50,637 nt of DNA from Pseudomonadota bacterium (GCA_018818835.1 JAHIRD010000158.1:1-50637), one strand, 5' to 3'. Shown: positions 8,649-18,466, numbered from the stretch's first letter. The notes: a model not told the origin generated them from the sequence alone. Numbers and translations are program-made.

Positions 8649-9146
8649 TCACGACTGGTAAAAAAAGCCGGTTATTTCGTCTTCAAGGCCCTTGATGGCG
8701 TCCTTCAGTCTTTGGGGGTCTTTGGCACGCCTGACAACACCCGTAAATTCGGTTTTCCTGCACAGCCTGGAAACCCTGGCCAGTATCTGAAGATGCTGGG
8801 TCTGATTGGATTCGGGAATGATAATGGCAAAGACGATATCCACATCCTGATCATCAATGGCATCAAAGGGCACAGGTGTTGATAAGCGAATGATCATGAC
8901 GGCGGCCTGATCCCTTTCCGGTGTGGTGGTGTGGGGAAAGGCGATACCCTGACCCACGCCGGTACTCATGCTTTCCTCACGTAGGGCGAGTCCTTTGAAA
9001 AGCATCTCGTCATTTGTAACCAGACTGTTTTGACCTGCTGTTTGGGCAATGAATTTAAGGACAGCTTCCTTGTCCGTGAGCTCAACGTCCAGGTAAATAT
9101 TTTCCGTTTCAATAAAATCACTTATCTTAAGAACATCTTCCCGCAT
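8649..9146 (-). CDS. PTS EIIA (fructose/nitrogen type) domain protein
   Basis: 165 residues from ATG 9146 (GGGAAGGTGG before it; the longer frame is rejected for lack of a site). It is a single EIIA domain of the mannitol/fructose/PtsN class. The phosphoryl-accepting His72 sits in VGQGIAFPHTTTP, and the typical LALREESMSTGVG precedes it. Later the family's FAIIIPES and HLQILARVSRLCR helix are visible. Such lone EIIA proteins relay PEP-derived phosphate to regulatory targets rather than transport sugar. No EI, HPr or rpoN is present in this window. It is co-oriented with the small P-II-like gene, so a shared regulatory circuit is inferred. Confidence 0.88.
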   Translation of the reverse strand: MREDVLKISDFIETENIYLDVELTDKEAVLKFIAQTAGQNSLVTNDEMLFKGLALREESMSTGVGQGIAFPHTTTPERDQAAVMIIRLSTPVPFDAIDDQDVDIVFAIIIPESNQTQHLQILARVSRLCRKTEFTGVVRRAKDPQRLKDAIKGLEDEITGFFYQS

Positions 9147-9250
9147 AAAACCACCTTCCCGGTTTGTTCCTGGATGTGCCATTTCTTTTGAAATCGTATA
9201 GGATGGGCTAACCTATTCATTGTTTACCTTAAATCAATGCATGGGGCTTG

Positions 9251-10465
9251 TCAACTTGGGGGATCACATGATCCCTGTCCCTTGCCCCTGACCGTCCCTG
9301 TCAGATAAAAAAGTTCCAGACCGCCATGAAAAAGAACATGGGTCTTGACCGGAAATGAGGGTTTGAGGGTTTTGGCATCAAAGGGGGATATCAGGCCCAC
9401 GATCCAGCCCCCATAGGTTCGTTCAAACCGTGAAAACAAGTCCCTGATCAGGGTTTCACTTTGCTTTTTTGTCCCCAGTCGCAGGCCATAGGGCGGGTTG
9501 ATCAGGATAAGTCCTTTTTCCTGGCACAGACTGTTTGGATCAATTTCAAAAAAATCCCGGTGGGTCACCTGGATCAGTGATTCAAGACCGGACCTGATAA
9601 CATTCTCTGTCATGCGGTCACAGGCCTTGGAATCCTGATCCGATGAAAAAATACGCGGCGTTGTATTGAATCCCATCAGGGGCTCTGCCTCCTGCCGCAT
9701 ATGTTTCCAGGTTCCCGGCCTGAAGCATGGCCAGTGTTCAAAGGCAAACTCACGGTGCCAGCCCGGAGGAATATTGCCCGCCATCATGGCGGCCTCCAAA
9801 GCAAAGGATCCGGTTCCGCACATGGGGTCGATCAAAGGCATTTTTCCATCATAGCCTGCCAGCATCAGCATGCCTGCGGCCAGGGTTTCACGCAGGGGTG
9901 CTTTACCTCCCTGGGTTTTCAGACCCCGTATGTACAGAAGCTCCCCCGAACTGTCAATGGACACCTCGAATCGGTCATTCACCGCCCGAACAAAAAGAGT
10001 CTGGGGCTTTCCCTGTTTTTGTTTCCCAGGATTCAAGGCAAAGCCTTCCCGCCCCCGGATTCGGTCATTGAATCTCTGGATCACAGCTCCGGAATGATAA
10101 AGCCTGGATTTTTTAAGTGTCACATGGATGTCAAAGGCCTGGTCACCCTGCAGGTAAAGTTCCCAGGGAATCTGATCAATTTTTTTTTCAAGGCTTGCAA
10201 AATCCGAGGCGGTAAATGACGAAAGTCGCATGAGAATCCGTGAGGCACATCGAAGGTGCAGGTTGGCCAGATAGCAATCTGCCACAGATCCGTGGAATTC
10301 TATGCCACCGTCCACCTCGCTTAAGACTTTTTCTCCCTTGAACACATGATTGAGTTCGCCTTTGCAGACCTGTAAAAGTCCAGGAGAAACCACCACAAAA
10401 AAAGGGTGTTCACGGGCTGTGACGTGTCGTTTGATTCGCTTTTCTAAAGCGGTTGGTTTTTCCAT
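9251..10465 (-). CDS. THUMP-domain 23S rRNA guanine-N2 methyltransferase (RlmL N-half type)
   Basis: 404 residues. An N-terminal ferredoxin-like/THUMP RNA-binding part (about 20-170) precedes a class I SAM methyltransferase. The SAM loop DPMCGTGSFALEAA starts near residue 214, and the amino-methylating catalytic NPPYGLRLG is near 322. The family modifies G2445 of 23S rRNA in the nucleus of the ribosome. In E. coli RlmL this is fused to a second methyltransferase that is absent here, so the protein resembles the shorter YpsC type. The ribosome site before ATG 10465 is weak, and a dispersed repeat arm sits at 10473-10497. It is transcribed alone or with the upstream DUF362 gene. Confidence 0.88.
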   Translation of the reverse strand: MEKPTALEKRIKRHVTAREHPFFVVVSPGLLQVCKGELNHVFKGEKVLSEVDGGIEFHGSVADCYLANLHLRCASRILMRLSSFTASDFASLEKKIDQIPWELYLQGDQAFDIHVTLKKSRLYHSGAVIQRFNDRIRGREGFALNPGKQKQGKPQTLFVRAVNDRFEVSIDSSGELLYIRGLKTQGGKAPLRETLAAGMLMLAGYDGKMPLIDPMCGTGSFALEAAMMAGNIPPGWHREFAFEHWPCFRPGTWKHMRQEAEPLMGFNTTPRIFSSDQDSKACDRMTENVIRSGLESLIQVTHRDFFEIDPNSLCQEKGLILINPPYGLRLGTKKQSETLIRDLFSRFERTYGGWIVGLISPFDAKTLKPSFPVKTHVLFHGGLELFYLTGTVRGKGQGSCDPPS

Positions 10466-10472
10466 GGTTTTT

Positions 10473-10497
10473 GTCGACTTTTTTACGAGTTCATCAA
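10473..10497. repeat. half copy of dispersed TCGACTTTTTACGAGTTCATCA element
   Basis: It matches 20079-20103 except for one extra T. It lies immediately upstream of the methyltransferase start and may form part of its 5' leader. Confidence 0.55.
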
Positions 10498-10509
10498 ACT
10501 TGGATGTTA

Positions 10510-10548
10510 ATGGGACTTATGGGACCCATGAGACGTATGGGACCTATA
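10510..10548. repeat. four-copy 9-base tandem repeat
   Basis: The bases read ATGGGACTT, ATGGGACCC, ATGAGACGT, ATGGGACCT, then ATA. It is the same nonamer family as 7876-7911. It sits in the 87-base gap between the DUF362 and methyltransferase genes, so if they are co-transcribed it lies in their mRNA. Confidence 0.75.
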
Positions 10549-10552
10549 ATCT

Positions 10553-11683
10553 TCAGTCTTTTATGCCTTTTGTTTTCAAGATTTCAAGGGTGTAATCCCG
10601 GGTTCCCATTCCAAGCTTTTCAGCATAGGCGAGTTGAAGCTCCCATTCCACCTGGGGATAGAGCCCCTTAAATTTGTCTTCACCTGGGCCGGTGTTGGAG
10701 GTAAGGCAACTTCCTGGACATGCCGCCTCACGGTTGACCAGGTCCACCGAGGCCTGGTCCAGGGCAACCGGATCAAGGGAGGCCACCATGCCGATATCCG
10801 GGACGATGGGGACATCGTTGTGTGCAATGCAGTCACACATGGGGGAAATATTGTTGATAAAATTCACATAAAGCACCTTGCCCTTTTTTTCCCGGATCAC
10901 ACCCCAGGCGTATTCCATCATGCCTTCCAGAAAAACAGGCACCGACTGGTTCCATCGGATCTGAACCGCTTCAGCGGCACAGACCACGATACACTCGCCG
11001 CAGCCAATACATGTGTTTTCATCGATGATGGCTTTTTTATCGTCGGTCAGGGAAATGGCCGTGGCCGGGCAATGGGCGATGCATTCCCCGCAGCCCACGC
11101 ATTTTTTCCGGATCACCTTTGGGGAGACCGTTGAATGCATGGCCAGTTTTCCCCGGCGGGAAGCGCATCCCATACCGATATTCTTGAGGGCCCCGCCAAA
11201 GCCTGAAAGTTCATGTCCCTTGAAATGGGCCAGGGAGATCAGGACATCGGCATGGTGGATATCAGTCCCAATGTAGACCGTGTCAAAGTGATTCCCCGTT
11301 GCCTTTACAGCCACATCGGAAAGCCCTCGCAAACCGTCGGCAATGACCAGAGGCGCATCCACCACGGCATAGGCAAAACCGTTTTTAATGGCTGTTTCAA
11401 GGTGGTTGACCGTGTCACTTCGGGTCCCTGCGTAGAGGGTGTTGGTGTCGGTGAGAAAGGGTTTGCCACCGCACTCTTTGACAGCGTCGATGACGGTGCT
11501 GACAAACACCGGCCGGATAAATGCCGTGTTGCCCTTTTCTCCAAAATGGAGTTTCACAGCCGTCAAATCACGTTTTCCGATCACATCGGAAATCCCGGCT
11601 GTTTTCACCAGCCTTCCCAGCTTTGCTGTGAGGCTCTCCTGATAGCTTGCCCTGAAATCCGTAAAATAAACGATTGATGACAT
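10553..11683 (-). CDS. DUF362 protein with two 4Fe-4S ferredoxin clusters
   Basis: 376 residues from ATG 11683, selected because GGAGGGATT precedes it; a further 36 codons are open upstream but run through a repeat. An N-terminal DUF362 region (about 1-180, with KLHFGEKGNT and FLTDTNTLYAGTR) is followed by two ferredoxin motifs, KCVGCGECIAHCP (about 195) and TCIGCGECIVVCA (about 225). Each has CxxCxxCxxxC and would bind one 4Fe-4S cluster. The C-terminal part returns to DUF362-like sequence (MCDCIAHNDVPIVPDIG). Such proteins are common in anaerobes and probably shuttle electrons in the cytoplasm; the partner is unknown. Confidence 0.88.
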   Translation of the reverse strand: MSSIVYFTDFRASYQESLTAKLGRLVKTAGISDVIGKRDLTAVKLHFGEKGNTAFIRPVFVSTVIDAVKECGGKPFLTDTNTLYAGTRSDTVNHLETAIKNGFAYAVVDAPLVIADGLRGLSDVAVKATGNHFDTVYIGTDIHHADVLISLAHFKGHELSGFGGALKNIGMGCASRRGKLAMHSTVSPKVIRKKCVGCGECIAHCPATAISLTDDKKAIIDENTCIGCGECIVVCAAEAVQIRWNQSVPVFLEGMMEYAWGVIREKKGKVLYVNFINNISPMCDCIAHNDVPIVPDIGMVASLDPVALDQASVDLVNREAACPGSCLTSNTGPGEDKFKGLYPQVEWELQLAYAEKLGMGTRDYTLEILKTKGIKD

Positions 11684-11705
11684 AATCCCTCCATAAATAA
11701 AATTA

Positions 11706-11733
11706 ATGGCGTCGTAAAAAGTCGGCGGATGGC
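11706..11733. repeat. half copy of dispersed palindromic element
   Basis: The bases ATGGCGTCGTAAAAAGTCGG and the following CGGATGGC are the near reverse complement of 20073-20095. This copy carries the other flank (ATGGCGTC), so the two arms together suggest an ancestral palindrome. Confidence 0.55.
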
Positions 11734-11752
11734 TATGGAAAAAGGTCCATTC

Positions 11753-11784
11753 GAGTACGCGTTCGACTATTTTGGATCGCCAAC
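11753..11784. repeat. 32-base dispersed repeat, copy 1
   Basis: It begins GAGTACGCGTTCGACTATTT and ends GGATCGCCAAC. The copy at 18523-18554 differs at one base. Both are in the same orientation and both lie in gaps ahead of plus-strand genes. Confidence 0.75.
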
Positions 11785-11907
11785 GCAGCATATGGGCCTT
11801 TTTTAGGGCACCATCATTCTTAGGCTTGTGTTTGAACCGACTAAGCGTTAAAAATATCGACCAGTGTAATCAACCCCCGTTTTTTCGTCAAGGATAAGGA
11901 GATGATC

Positions 11908-12594
11908 ATGCAGCCGGATACCCCAAGAAAATTAAAGGCCCTTCAATCCCTTTACCGCATTCATGAAAACACCATGGCCCCCTTTGATCTGGCCTGCCAT
12001 AAGGGTTGTTCGGTCTGCTGCACCCCCAACGTCACCCTGACCAGCCTTGAGGCCTTTTATCTGTTAAGTAGCTTAGGGCCTGTTGGCCGGGATAGGGTCC
12101 TTTCCCGTATTCTTGACAAAAGCCACCAAAACCATTTTATTCCAAAAATCACCATCAATGCCATGGTTGATCTGTGCATGAAAGGCGAGGATCTCCCGGA
12201 CGAAGACAGCGATCCGGCCTGGGGTGCCTGCCCCTTGTTGGATAAGGGTATCTGCACCATCTACGCGTTCCGTCCCTTTGGGTGTCGTTGCATGGTTTCA
12301 AAGAAAAAATGCGGGGATTCGGGGTGTGCTGACATGGATGAGTTCCTGGTCACTGTTCACAACGTGTTCATGCAGTATCTGGAGCACCTGGACCAACATG
12401 GCGTCAGTGCAAACCTCAATGACCTTTTGCCATTCATGGCCAGTGGAAACCGGATGGAAGACTTCAGGCTCCTGGGTCAGCTAAAAACCGTGGATCCCCT
12501 CTTCCTGAAAAACATGCCCCTTTCCATGGTCATGGTCCCACCGGAACACCGGAAAGACATCACACCCATTCTGTCCGAGATTCAGACCATCTGA
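11908..12594 (+). CDS. YkgJ-family cysteine-cluster (putative Fe-S/zinc) protein
   Basis: 228 residues. ATG 11908 is preferred over ATG 11902 because AAGGAG ends at 11901, leaving six bases of spacing. The cluster motif CHKGCSVCC near residue 32, followed later by CPLLDKGICTIYAFRPFGCR (about 109-128) and C-x6-C-x4-C (around MVSKKKCGDSGC), is the hallmark of the YkgJ/UPF0153 family. In this family the cysteines are thought to bind iron-sulfur or zinc, and the function is unsettled. It is the only plus-strand gene between two minus-strand blocks, so it probably has its own promoter. Confidence 0.85.
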   Translation: MQPDTPRKLKALQSLYRIHENTMAPFDLACHKGCSVCCTPNVTLTSLEAFYLLSSLGPVGRDRVLSRILDKSHQNHFIPKITINAMVDLCMKGEDLPDEDSDPAWGACPLLDKGICTIYAFRPFGCRCMVSKKKCGDSGCADMDEFLVTVHNVFMQYLEHLDQHGVSANLNDLLPFMASGNRMEDFRLLGQLKTVDPLFLKNMPLSMVMVPPEHRKDITPILSEIQTI

Positions 12595-12614
12595 GGGATT
12601 TCAAGCATATCAGG

Positions 12615-13679
<1,065 letters not shown>

Positions 13680-13712
13680 TTAGCGCTTGGGGAACGATCA
13701 CATGTTTTCGGA

Positions 13713-14183
13713 TCAATCGTTCAAACAAATCATGCAAAAAATATAACCCTCGATGGATTCCGCAATAACCAGACCTTCGGGAATGCTCGATTTTATTGTG
13801 TCAATCATCTTAGAATCCTCAAAAATTTCAGGAATACTCAACCTGATCTCACTCTTATCATCCATCGTTGAAAACATATGGCCAGCCACCATGTTCAAGG
13901 TTTCCTTGATGATCCCGTCACAGTGTTCACGGGTGATGTCGTGACGATCTTCGCCCATGAAATCACTGGCCATGGATACGAGGATGTCTTCAGGAATCAT
14001 CATGATGAAATAGCCCGTGAATTTCCCTGAGAATTCAAGCCGGCACAATCTCAAATCAGGAATATCAAGCATGCCCAGCCTGTCAACGTCCCCATATTCA
14101 TCAAACTCAAGGGGCATGTAAAACATGGTTTCCAGAACCTCAGAAATCGAGGCTGTCATCACTGATTTCAGTTCCTTCATCAT
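13713..14183 (-). CDS. cheX: CheX-type CheY-P phosphatase
   Basis: 156 residues from ATG 14183, with GGAG nine bases before it; this start lies inside the end of cheY (44-base overlap), which implies coupling. Alternative starts are ATG 14207 and ATG 14159. The protein has the CheC/CheX/FliY fold signature, including the catalytic E-x2-N motif in IIKETLNMVAGHMFS (about 94-108), where Glu and Asn orient water for dephosphorylating CheY-P. Only one such motif is present, as in CheX. Here it would set the decay rate of the neighbouring CheY. Confidence 0.85.
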   Translation of the reverse strand: MMKELKSVMTASISEVLETMFYMPLEFDEYGDVDRLGMLDIPDLRLCRLEFSGKFTGYFIMMIPEDILVSMASDFMGEDRHDITREHCDGIIKETLNMVAGHMFSTMDDKSEIRLSIPEIFEDSKMIDTIKSSIPEGLVIAESIEGYIFCMICLND

Positions 14184-14565
14184 TTCCAGGATCTCCAAGA
14201 ATCTCATTAAGTTTTAACCGGATCTCTTCGGGGGTAAAGGGTTTTTTGATGTAACCAGAAACCCCTTTCTCTTTGAATTCAGCGACCCGAGCCTTTCCCC
14301 CTTCGGTGGTGATCACCAGAACAGGTATGGTCTTTAACAGGTCATTTTTTTTCATTTCTGAAACAAGCTCAAGCCCGTTCATATTTGGCATGTTGTAATC
14401 CGTCACAACAATATCAATCCATTTTTCATTCAAGATCTTCAATGCTTCCGCACCATCCGACGCCTCCTCGTATTGGGCCATGGAAAAGCCGGACGCCTTG
14501 ATGGTTTTCTTGATCACCTTCCGCATGGGAAGTGAATCATCCACAACCAGAATATTAAATGCCAT
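14140..14565 (-). CDS. cheY: CheY-like single-domain response regulator
   Basis: 141 residues from ATG 14565 (CAGGGGGTTGAT before it; the ten extra upstream codons lack a site). It is a receiver domain with DD at 9-10, phospho-acceptor Asp56 (VVTDYNMPN), Thr in VLVITTEGG and the conserved Lys in YIKKPF. An acidic tail (DEGTEISDDSLDF) of about 15 residues extends beyond the fold. No output domain is present, so it is the diffusible output of CheA or an adaptor for CheX. Confidence 0.93.
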   Translation of the reverse strand: MAFNILVVDDSLPMRKVIKKTIKASGFSMAQYEEASDGAEALKILNEKWIDIVVTDYNMPNMNGLELVSEMKKNDLLKTIPVLVITTEGGKARVAEFKEKGVSGYIKKPFTPEEIRLKLNEILGDPGNDEGTEISDDSLDF

Positions 14566-14591
14566 ATCAACCCCCTGGAGAAGCCTGTCTT

Positions 14592-15440
14592 TCAAATGAC
14601 TTTCAGAAGCTCTTCCACTTTTTTCATTTCACTGCCAAAGGATGCAATGATCTCCTGAAGATCCACAGGTGTAATACCGAGTTTCCGTAAAACATCCTTA
14701 TGAAACCTGTATGCAAGGCCGTCAGCGCCACCGCCGATGCCCATCATCATACAGACGTTATCAGCCACATAGAGAATCTGGGTATCCAGATCGTCCCTTG
14801 CTGCTTCGTCATTCAGATGATGGTTCCGGATCATACTGACCATTTTTTCCGAAAAATCCCACATTTCTGCCACTCGGCCACCCAGCTCGGCATGATCGAT
14901 TCCGATCACTTTTTTTTCAGCCTCTTTAAAACTGAACCCCTTGGTTCTGACAAGGGAATCGATTTTTGAAAATGAATCCCCCACAAAGCGATCAAGGATG
15001 ACTTTCCCGATATCTTTCAATAAGGCTGCCGTAAATATCATCTGTTTGTTCTTGGAGCCTTTTTTCTCGGCAAGATCCCTTGAAATAAGAGCGGATGACA
15101 CGGCATGTTTCCATAATTCCCCTTCATGAAGCCCGTAACCCGACTGGCCTTTTGTCAAATTGGCAGCCCCGGATTTCAAAAGAACCATGTCAATCACCTG
15201 ATCCATACCCATCATGGTCACCGCATCCTGAACCGATTCAACCCGGCGTGGAAGGGCGTAATAGGCTGAATTACACATACGAAGGATATTGGCCGTGATC
15301 AGGGGATCATAACGTATAATTTCTGCAATATCCGCCATGGATGATCCGGGCTCCTGGGCCACAGCCATAATCTGATTGACCACTGCAGGAATAGGCGTCA
15401 AATTGTCAATTTCCTTGAGCAGTTCTTTGATGGCACTCAT
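14592..15440 (-). CDS. HDOD-domain signalling protein
   Basis: 282 residues. The HDOD fold spans about residues 8-215: LTPIPAVVNQIMAVAQEP, then DPLITANILRMCNSAYYAL and FTAALLKDIGKVILDRF, where true HD hydrolases have His-Asp. Here the position reads LLKDIGK, so the metal-binding pair is lost, as is usual in HDOD. These proteins bind partners or c-di-GMP-network enzymes and affect motility, but the activity is not settled. The start overlaps the cheD stop by 4 bases (ATGA), and it sits between cheD and cheY, so its role is tied to the chemotaxis module. Confidence 0.88.
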   Translation of the reverse strand: MSAIKELLKEIDNLTPIPAVVNQIMAVAQEPGSSMADIAEIIRYDPLITANILRMCNSAYYALPRRVESVQDAVTMMGMDQVIDMVLLKSGAANLTKGQSGYGLHEGELWKHAVSSALISRDLAEKKGSKNKQMIFTAALLKDIGKVILDRFVGDSFSKIDSLVRTKGFSFKEAEKKVIGIDHAELGGRVAEMWDFSEKMVSMIRNHHLNDEAARDDLDTQILYVADNVCMMMGIGGGADGLAYRFHKDVLRKLGITPVDLQEIIASFGSEMKKVEELLKVI

Positions 15441-15916
15441 ATCCGTTCCTCTGTTCTCCCCGATGTCTTCATATAGATGTCCCCTGTCCCGATTTCAATC
15501 CGAATGGTCCGGTTGACATTGCCCCCCACATCCTCATGATCAACAAGTACACCGTTTTTAAAAAAAATTTTACGAAGGGCCATATGATTTCTTTTACCAA
15601 TATTAAAAAATCCCTTCTGGTCCAAAATCTGAGCCCCACCGACCACCACGACCCGCATCCTGTTTTTCTGGGCTCCAAGGGTATAGGTTGATTTAAAAAG
15701 GGCCGGGATCCCCGTATCTGCAAACATATATGGATTCTTTGCCGCTTTATCCTTGTCCAGGCTGGATTCGGGCAACATATAATGAAGCATACCACCCACC
15801 CGGACTTTGGGGTCGTAGACAACCACACCGATACATGACCCCAGGGAATAGGTGATCAAGACCTCTTCGTTGTTACCGCTGATCTTCATATCTGAAACAC
15901 CGACAATCGATTTCAC
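15437..15916 (-). CDS. cheD: chemoreceptor glutamine deamidase CheD
   Basis: 159 residues starting at GTG 15916, with GAGGTCACG before it. The catalytic Cys lies in TYSLGSCIGVVVYD (about 22-35) and the partner His in GGMLHYMLP. The conserved GGAQI and a Thr-containing strand follow. CheD deamidates receptor glutamines and binds CheC-type phosphatases; the co-operonic phosphatase here is CheX-like. It is 55 bases after cheA and overlaps the HDOD gene by 4 bases. Confidence 0.95.
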   Translation of the reverse strand: MKSIVGVSDMKISGNNEEVLITYSLGSCIGVVVYDPKVRVGGMLHYMLPESSLDKDKAAKNPYMFADTGIPALFKSTYTLGAQKNRMRVVVVGGAQILDQKGFFNIGKRNHMALRKIFFKNGVLVDHEDVGGNVNRTIRIEIGTGDIYMKTSGRTEERI

Positions 15917-15971
15917 ACCGTGACCTCATCCAAGCGATTTCGTTATCATTTATGCCAAAGGGTTTTTCCTG

Positions 15972-18140
15972 TCATAGGGTGTTGGCCACCTCGAACAAGC
16001 CTCCAATGTCCAGTATGAGTCCCACTCGGCCATCACCCATGATCGCACCCCCCGCCAGCCCCTTGATCCCCTTAAGGGACTCTCCAAGGCTTTTTATAAC
16101 ATATTCTTCCTTACCCAGAAGTTCATCGATAAGAATCCCTCTCTGTTCCTTGTTGTTCTCAACCACAATGGCGATGTTATTCCAGACCTCCTGATGGTCC
16201 ATGGTGACATGACAAATTTTATTCAGCCTTATCACGGGGATCAGATGCTTCCGGAACATCAGCATTTCGCCCTTGCCCTCCACGGTGAAATAATCTGCCT
16301 TTCTGGGCTTAAACGATTCAAGAATCGCCATGGTGGGCACAATGAACCGTTCATGACCGATGCGCACAAGCATGCCCTCAATAATGGCAAGGGTCAGGGG
16401 TAGGGTAATGATAAATGTGGACCCTTCCCCTTCAACGGATTGGATATCCACACGTCCGCTTAAGCCCTCAATGGCTTTTTTAACAACATCCATGCCCACA
16501 CCCCGGCCTGAAATATCTGTAATTTCCTTGGCCGTTGAAAAACCGGGCTTCATAATCAACTGAAATATTTCCGAATCAGCAAGCACAGCATGGGCATCCA
16601 CAAGCCCCAGTTTCACGGCTTTGTCAAAGATGGTCATGGCATTGAGCCCCTGACCATCATCGGAAATCTCAATGACAATATTCCCCCCTTTATGATAGGC
16701 CCGAAGACGAATGCTCCCCTTTTCCGGCTTTCTGGTTTTTGCTCTTTTTTCGGCCGTTTCCAGCCCATGGTCAATGGAATTCCGTATCATGTGGACCATG
16801 GGCTCATACAGGGCTTCCACCACATTCCTGTCGATTTCTGTATCTTCACCGGACATGGCCAGCCCCACATCTTTATTGCAACTTTTGGAAAGATCCCGGA
16901 CCAGACGGACCATTTTCTGAAAGGTTGCGCTGATGGGGACCATACGCATGGACATGGCGATTTTCTGAATATTTGAAACGATCTGCCCCAGTTGATTGAG
17001 ATTCTGATTGAGTTTCTGGTTCGACGAGGCCGCAGCCCCGGTGTTCTCTCGCAGCATGGACTGGGCAATCACCAGCTCACCGGTCAAATCAACCAGATTG
17101 TCCAATTTCCCGGTGTCCACTTTCACGTGGAATACGCCCGTCTTTCGAACCCTTTTCTGCTCCCTCAGGACGGAAATCACCTGGCCCGAATCAATGCCGT
17201 TTTCTTCCACGAGGATTTGACCCAGTTTCTTTTCCGGATGTTCTTTCTGGAACGTAAGGGCTTCTTCGAGATTCTCCATTTCAAGGGCGCCCCTGTTCAC
17301 AAGGAGTTCACCCATCAGACACGGGCTTTCCGGCTGGCTCCCGGCACGATTCATCCTCTCGATTTTCTCGACCAAGGAGTCGATATCTATACCACTGTCA
17401 TCGGCTGTCATCCGTATTTCCAGCCCTTTTTCCACCGTATCGATCAGTTTTTTCAAAACATCAACGGACTGGAGAATCACATCGGTCATATCATGGTCAA
17501 TGACAAACTGGCCTTTCCGTGCGCTGTCCAGAAGGTTTTCCGTGCTGTGGCCCAAGGCGTTTATTTTTCTTAGATCTAAAAAGCCGGAAATGCCTTTGAT
17601 GGTATGGAATGGCCGGAATATGGCATTGATGATTTCCTTATCATCGGGATTCTCTTCAAGGTCAATGAGGTTCACTTCAATGGTTTCAAGATTTTCACGG
17701 GATTCGGTGATAAAATCGCCAAGAATTTCTTCATCGTCATCCTCAAGTGCCCGGACAGGACTGGGTGTCGACGAAACCTGGGGTACTTTTATGGTTGAAT
17801 TCTCAACTCCGGCCGTCGCCCCACCCAACAGCTCGTCGATGATCTCTTTGAAATCAAAGGTAAAAATTTCACCCTTTGAAATTTGTTTGACCATGGAGTT
17901 CATCAAAAACAGTCCGTCTTTCACGGGTTTCATGTCCGTCTTTTCGCCAAAGACCATGGATTCAATGTATGAACGCATGGCTGAAGACACCGTGAGCACA
18001 TCACGAAGCATGTCGTTGCCCAGGCTTTTTTCCAAGGACTCCAAGGCATTAAGAAACGTTCCCAGGCCCTGGATATCGTCATGGGTAAGGGTTGAAACCA
18101 TGAGGGAAATCGCCTTCAAATCATTTTTTAGTGTGTCCAT
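15972..18140 (-). CDS. cheA: chemotaxis histidine kinase CheA with an extra MshEN-like domain
   Basis: 722 residues from ATG 18140, chosen because AAAGGAACCG precedes it. Order: an uncharacterised helical N-terminal region (about 1-135), the Hpt domain with phospho-His179 in FRPFHTIKGISGFL, then, in place of the usual P2, a segment at about 275-330 (LMGELLVNRGALEMENLEEA ... KKLGQILVEENGI) resembling the N domain of GspE/MshE secretion ATPases. This is followed by the dimerisation helices, the ATPase with N box MVHMIRNSIDHGLE (about 448), SDDGQG and DISGRGVGMDVV, and a C-terminal CheW-like domain. It phosphorylates CheY and CheB. It leads the operon behind the 18437-18466 promoter. Confidence 0.95.
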   Translation of the reverse strand: MDTLKNDLKAISLMVSTLTHDDIQGLGTFLNALESLEKSLGNDMLRDVLTVSSAMRSYIESMVFGEKTDMKPVKDGLFLMNSMVKQISKGEIFTFDFKEIIDELLGGATAGVENSTIKVPQVSSTPSPVRALEDDDEEILGDFITESRENLETIEVNLIDLEENPDDKEIINAIFRPFHTIKGISGFLDLRKINALGHSTENLLDSARKGQFVIDHDMTDVILQSVDVLKKLIDTVEKGLEIRMTADDSGIDIDSLVEKIERMNRAGSQPESPCLMGELLVNRGALEMENLEEALTFQKEHPEKKLGQILVEENGIDSGQVISVLREQKRVRKTGVFHVKVDTGKLDNLVDLTGELVIAQSMLRENTGAAASSNQKLNQNLNQLGQIVSNIQKIAMSMRMVPISATFQKMVRLVRDLSKSCNKDVGLAMSGEDTEIDRNVVEALYEPMVHMIRNSIDHGLETAEKRAKTRKPEKGSIRLRAYHKGGNIVIEISDDGQGLNAMTIFDKAVKLGLVDAHAVLADSEIFQLIMKPGFSTAKEITDISGRGVGMDVVKKAIEGLSGRVDIQSVEGEGSTFIITLPLTLAIIEGMLVRIGHERFIVPTMAILESFKPRKADYFTVEGKGEMLMFRKHLIPVIRLNKICHVTMDHQEVWNNIAIVVENNKEQRGILIDELLGKEEYVIKSLGESLKGIKGLAGGAIMGDGRVGLILDIGGLFEVANTL

Positions 18141-18436
18141 CGGTTCCTTTAGATTTCCCATGCCAATGCCGTTCAAACAATCACCGGGATATCCCTTTTA
18201 TCGATTACGAACGTTCTTTCAAACACTCTGGGGACATTACCGGGACGATGTCTGGTTATTTGGACGTGGTTGAGGCCCCTGATTCCGGATCAGACGAAAA
18301 CCTGTCGGATTCCTTGAAGATGGCCATCCTGTGGCTTGAATGTATACCGGAATAAGTTGACTCACATAATAAACGGATTGAAAATCCCAACGATATGAAA
18401 ATAGTTATGATCTTGAAAAGATTAACTTACTTTCTC

Positions 18437-18466
18437 ATTATACAGCACTCAAAACACGCTTGTCAA
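18437..18466 (-). promoter_or_regulatory. sigma70 promoter of the che operon
   Basis: On the minus strand, TTGACA (18466-18461) and TATAAT (18442-18437) are separated by 18 bases, both hexamers perfect, with TG just before the -10. Transcription would start about 290 bases upstream of cheA, leaving a long leader. Confidence 0.8.

Noticed and set aside
11684-11791. N-terminal extension of the DUF362 protein
   Set aside because: The extra 36 codons read through dispersed repeats, and the ATG at 11683 has a proper GGAGGG site.
16992-18273. Plus-strand frames opposite cheA (193 and 257 codons)
   Set aside because: Antisense to well-conserved CheA domains and without ribosome sites.
18131-18355. 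74-codon plus-strand frame upstream of cheA
   Set aside because: No ribosome site, and it overlaps the cheA start and leader.
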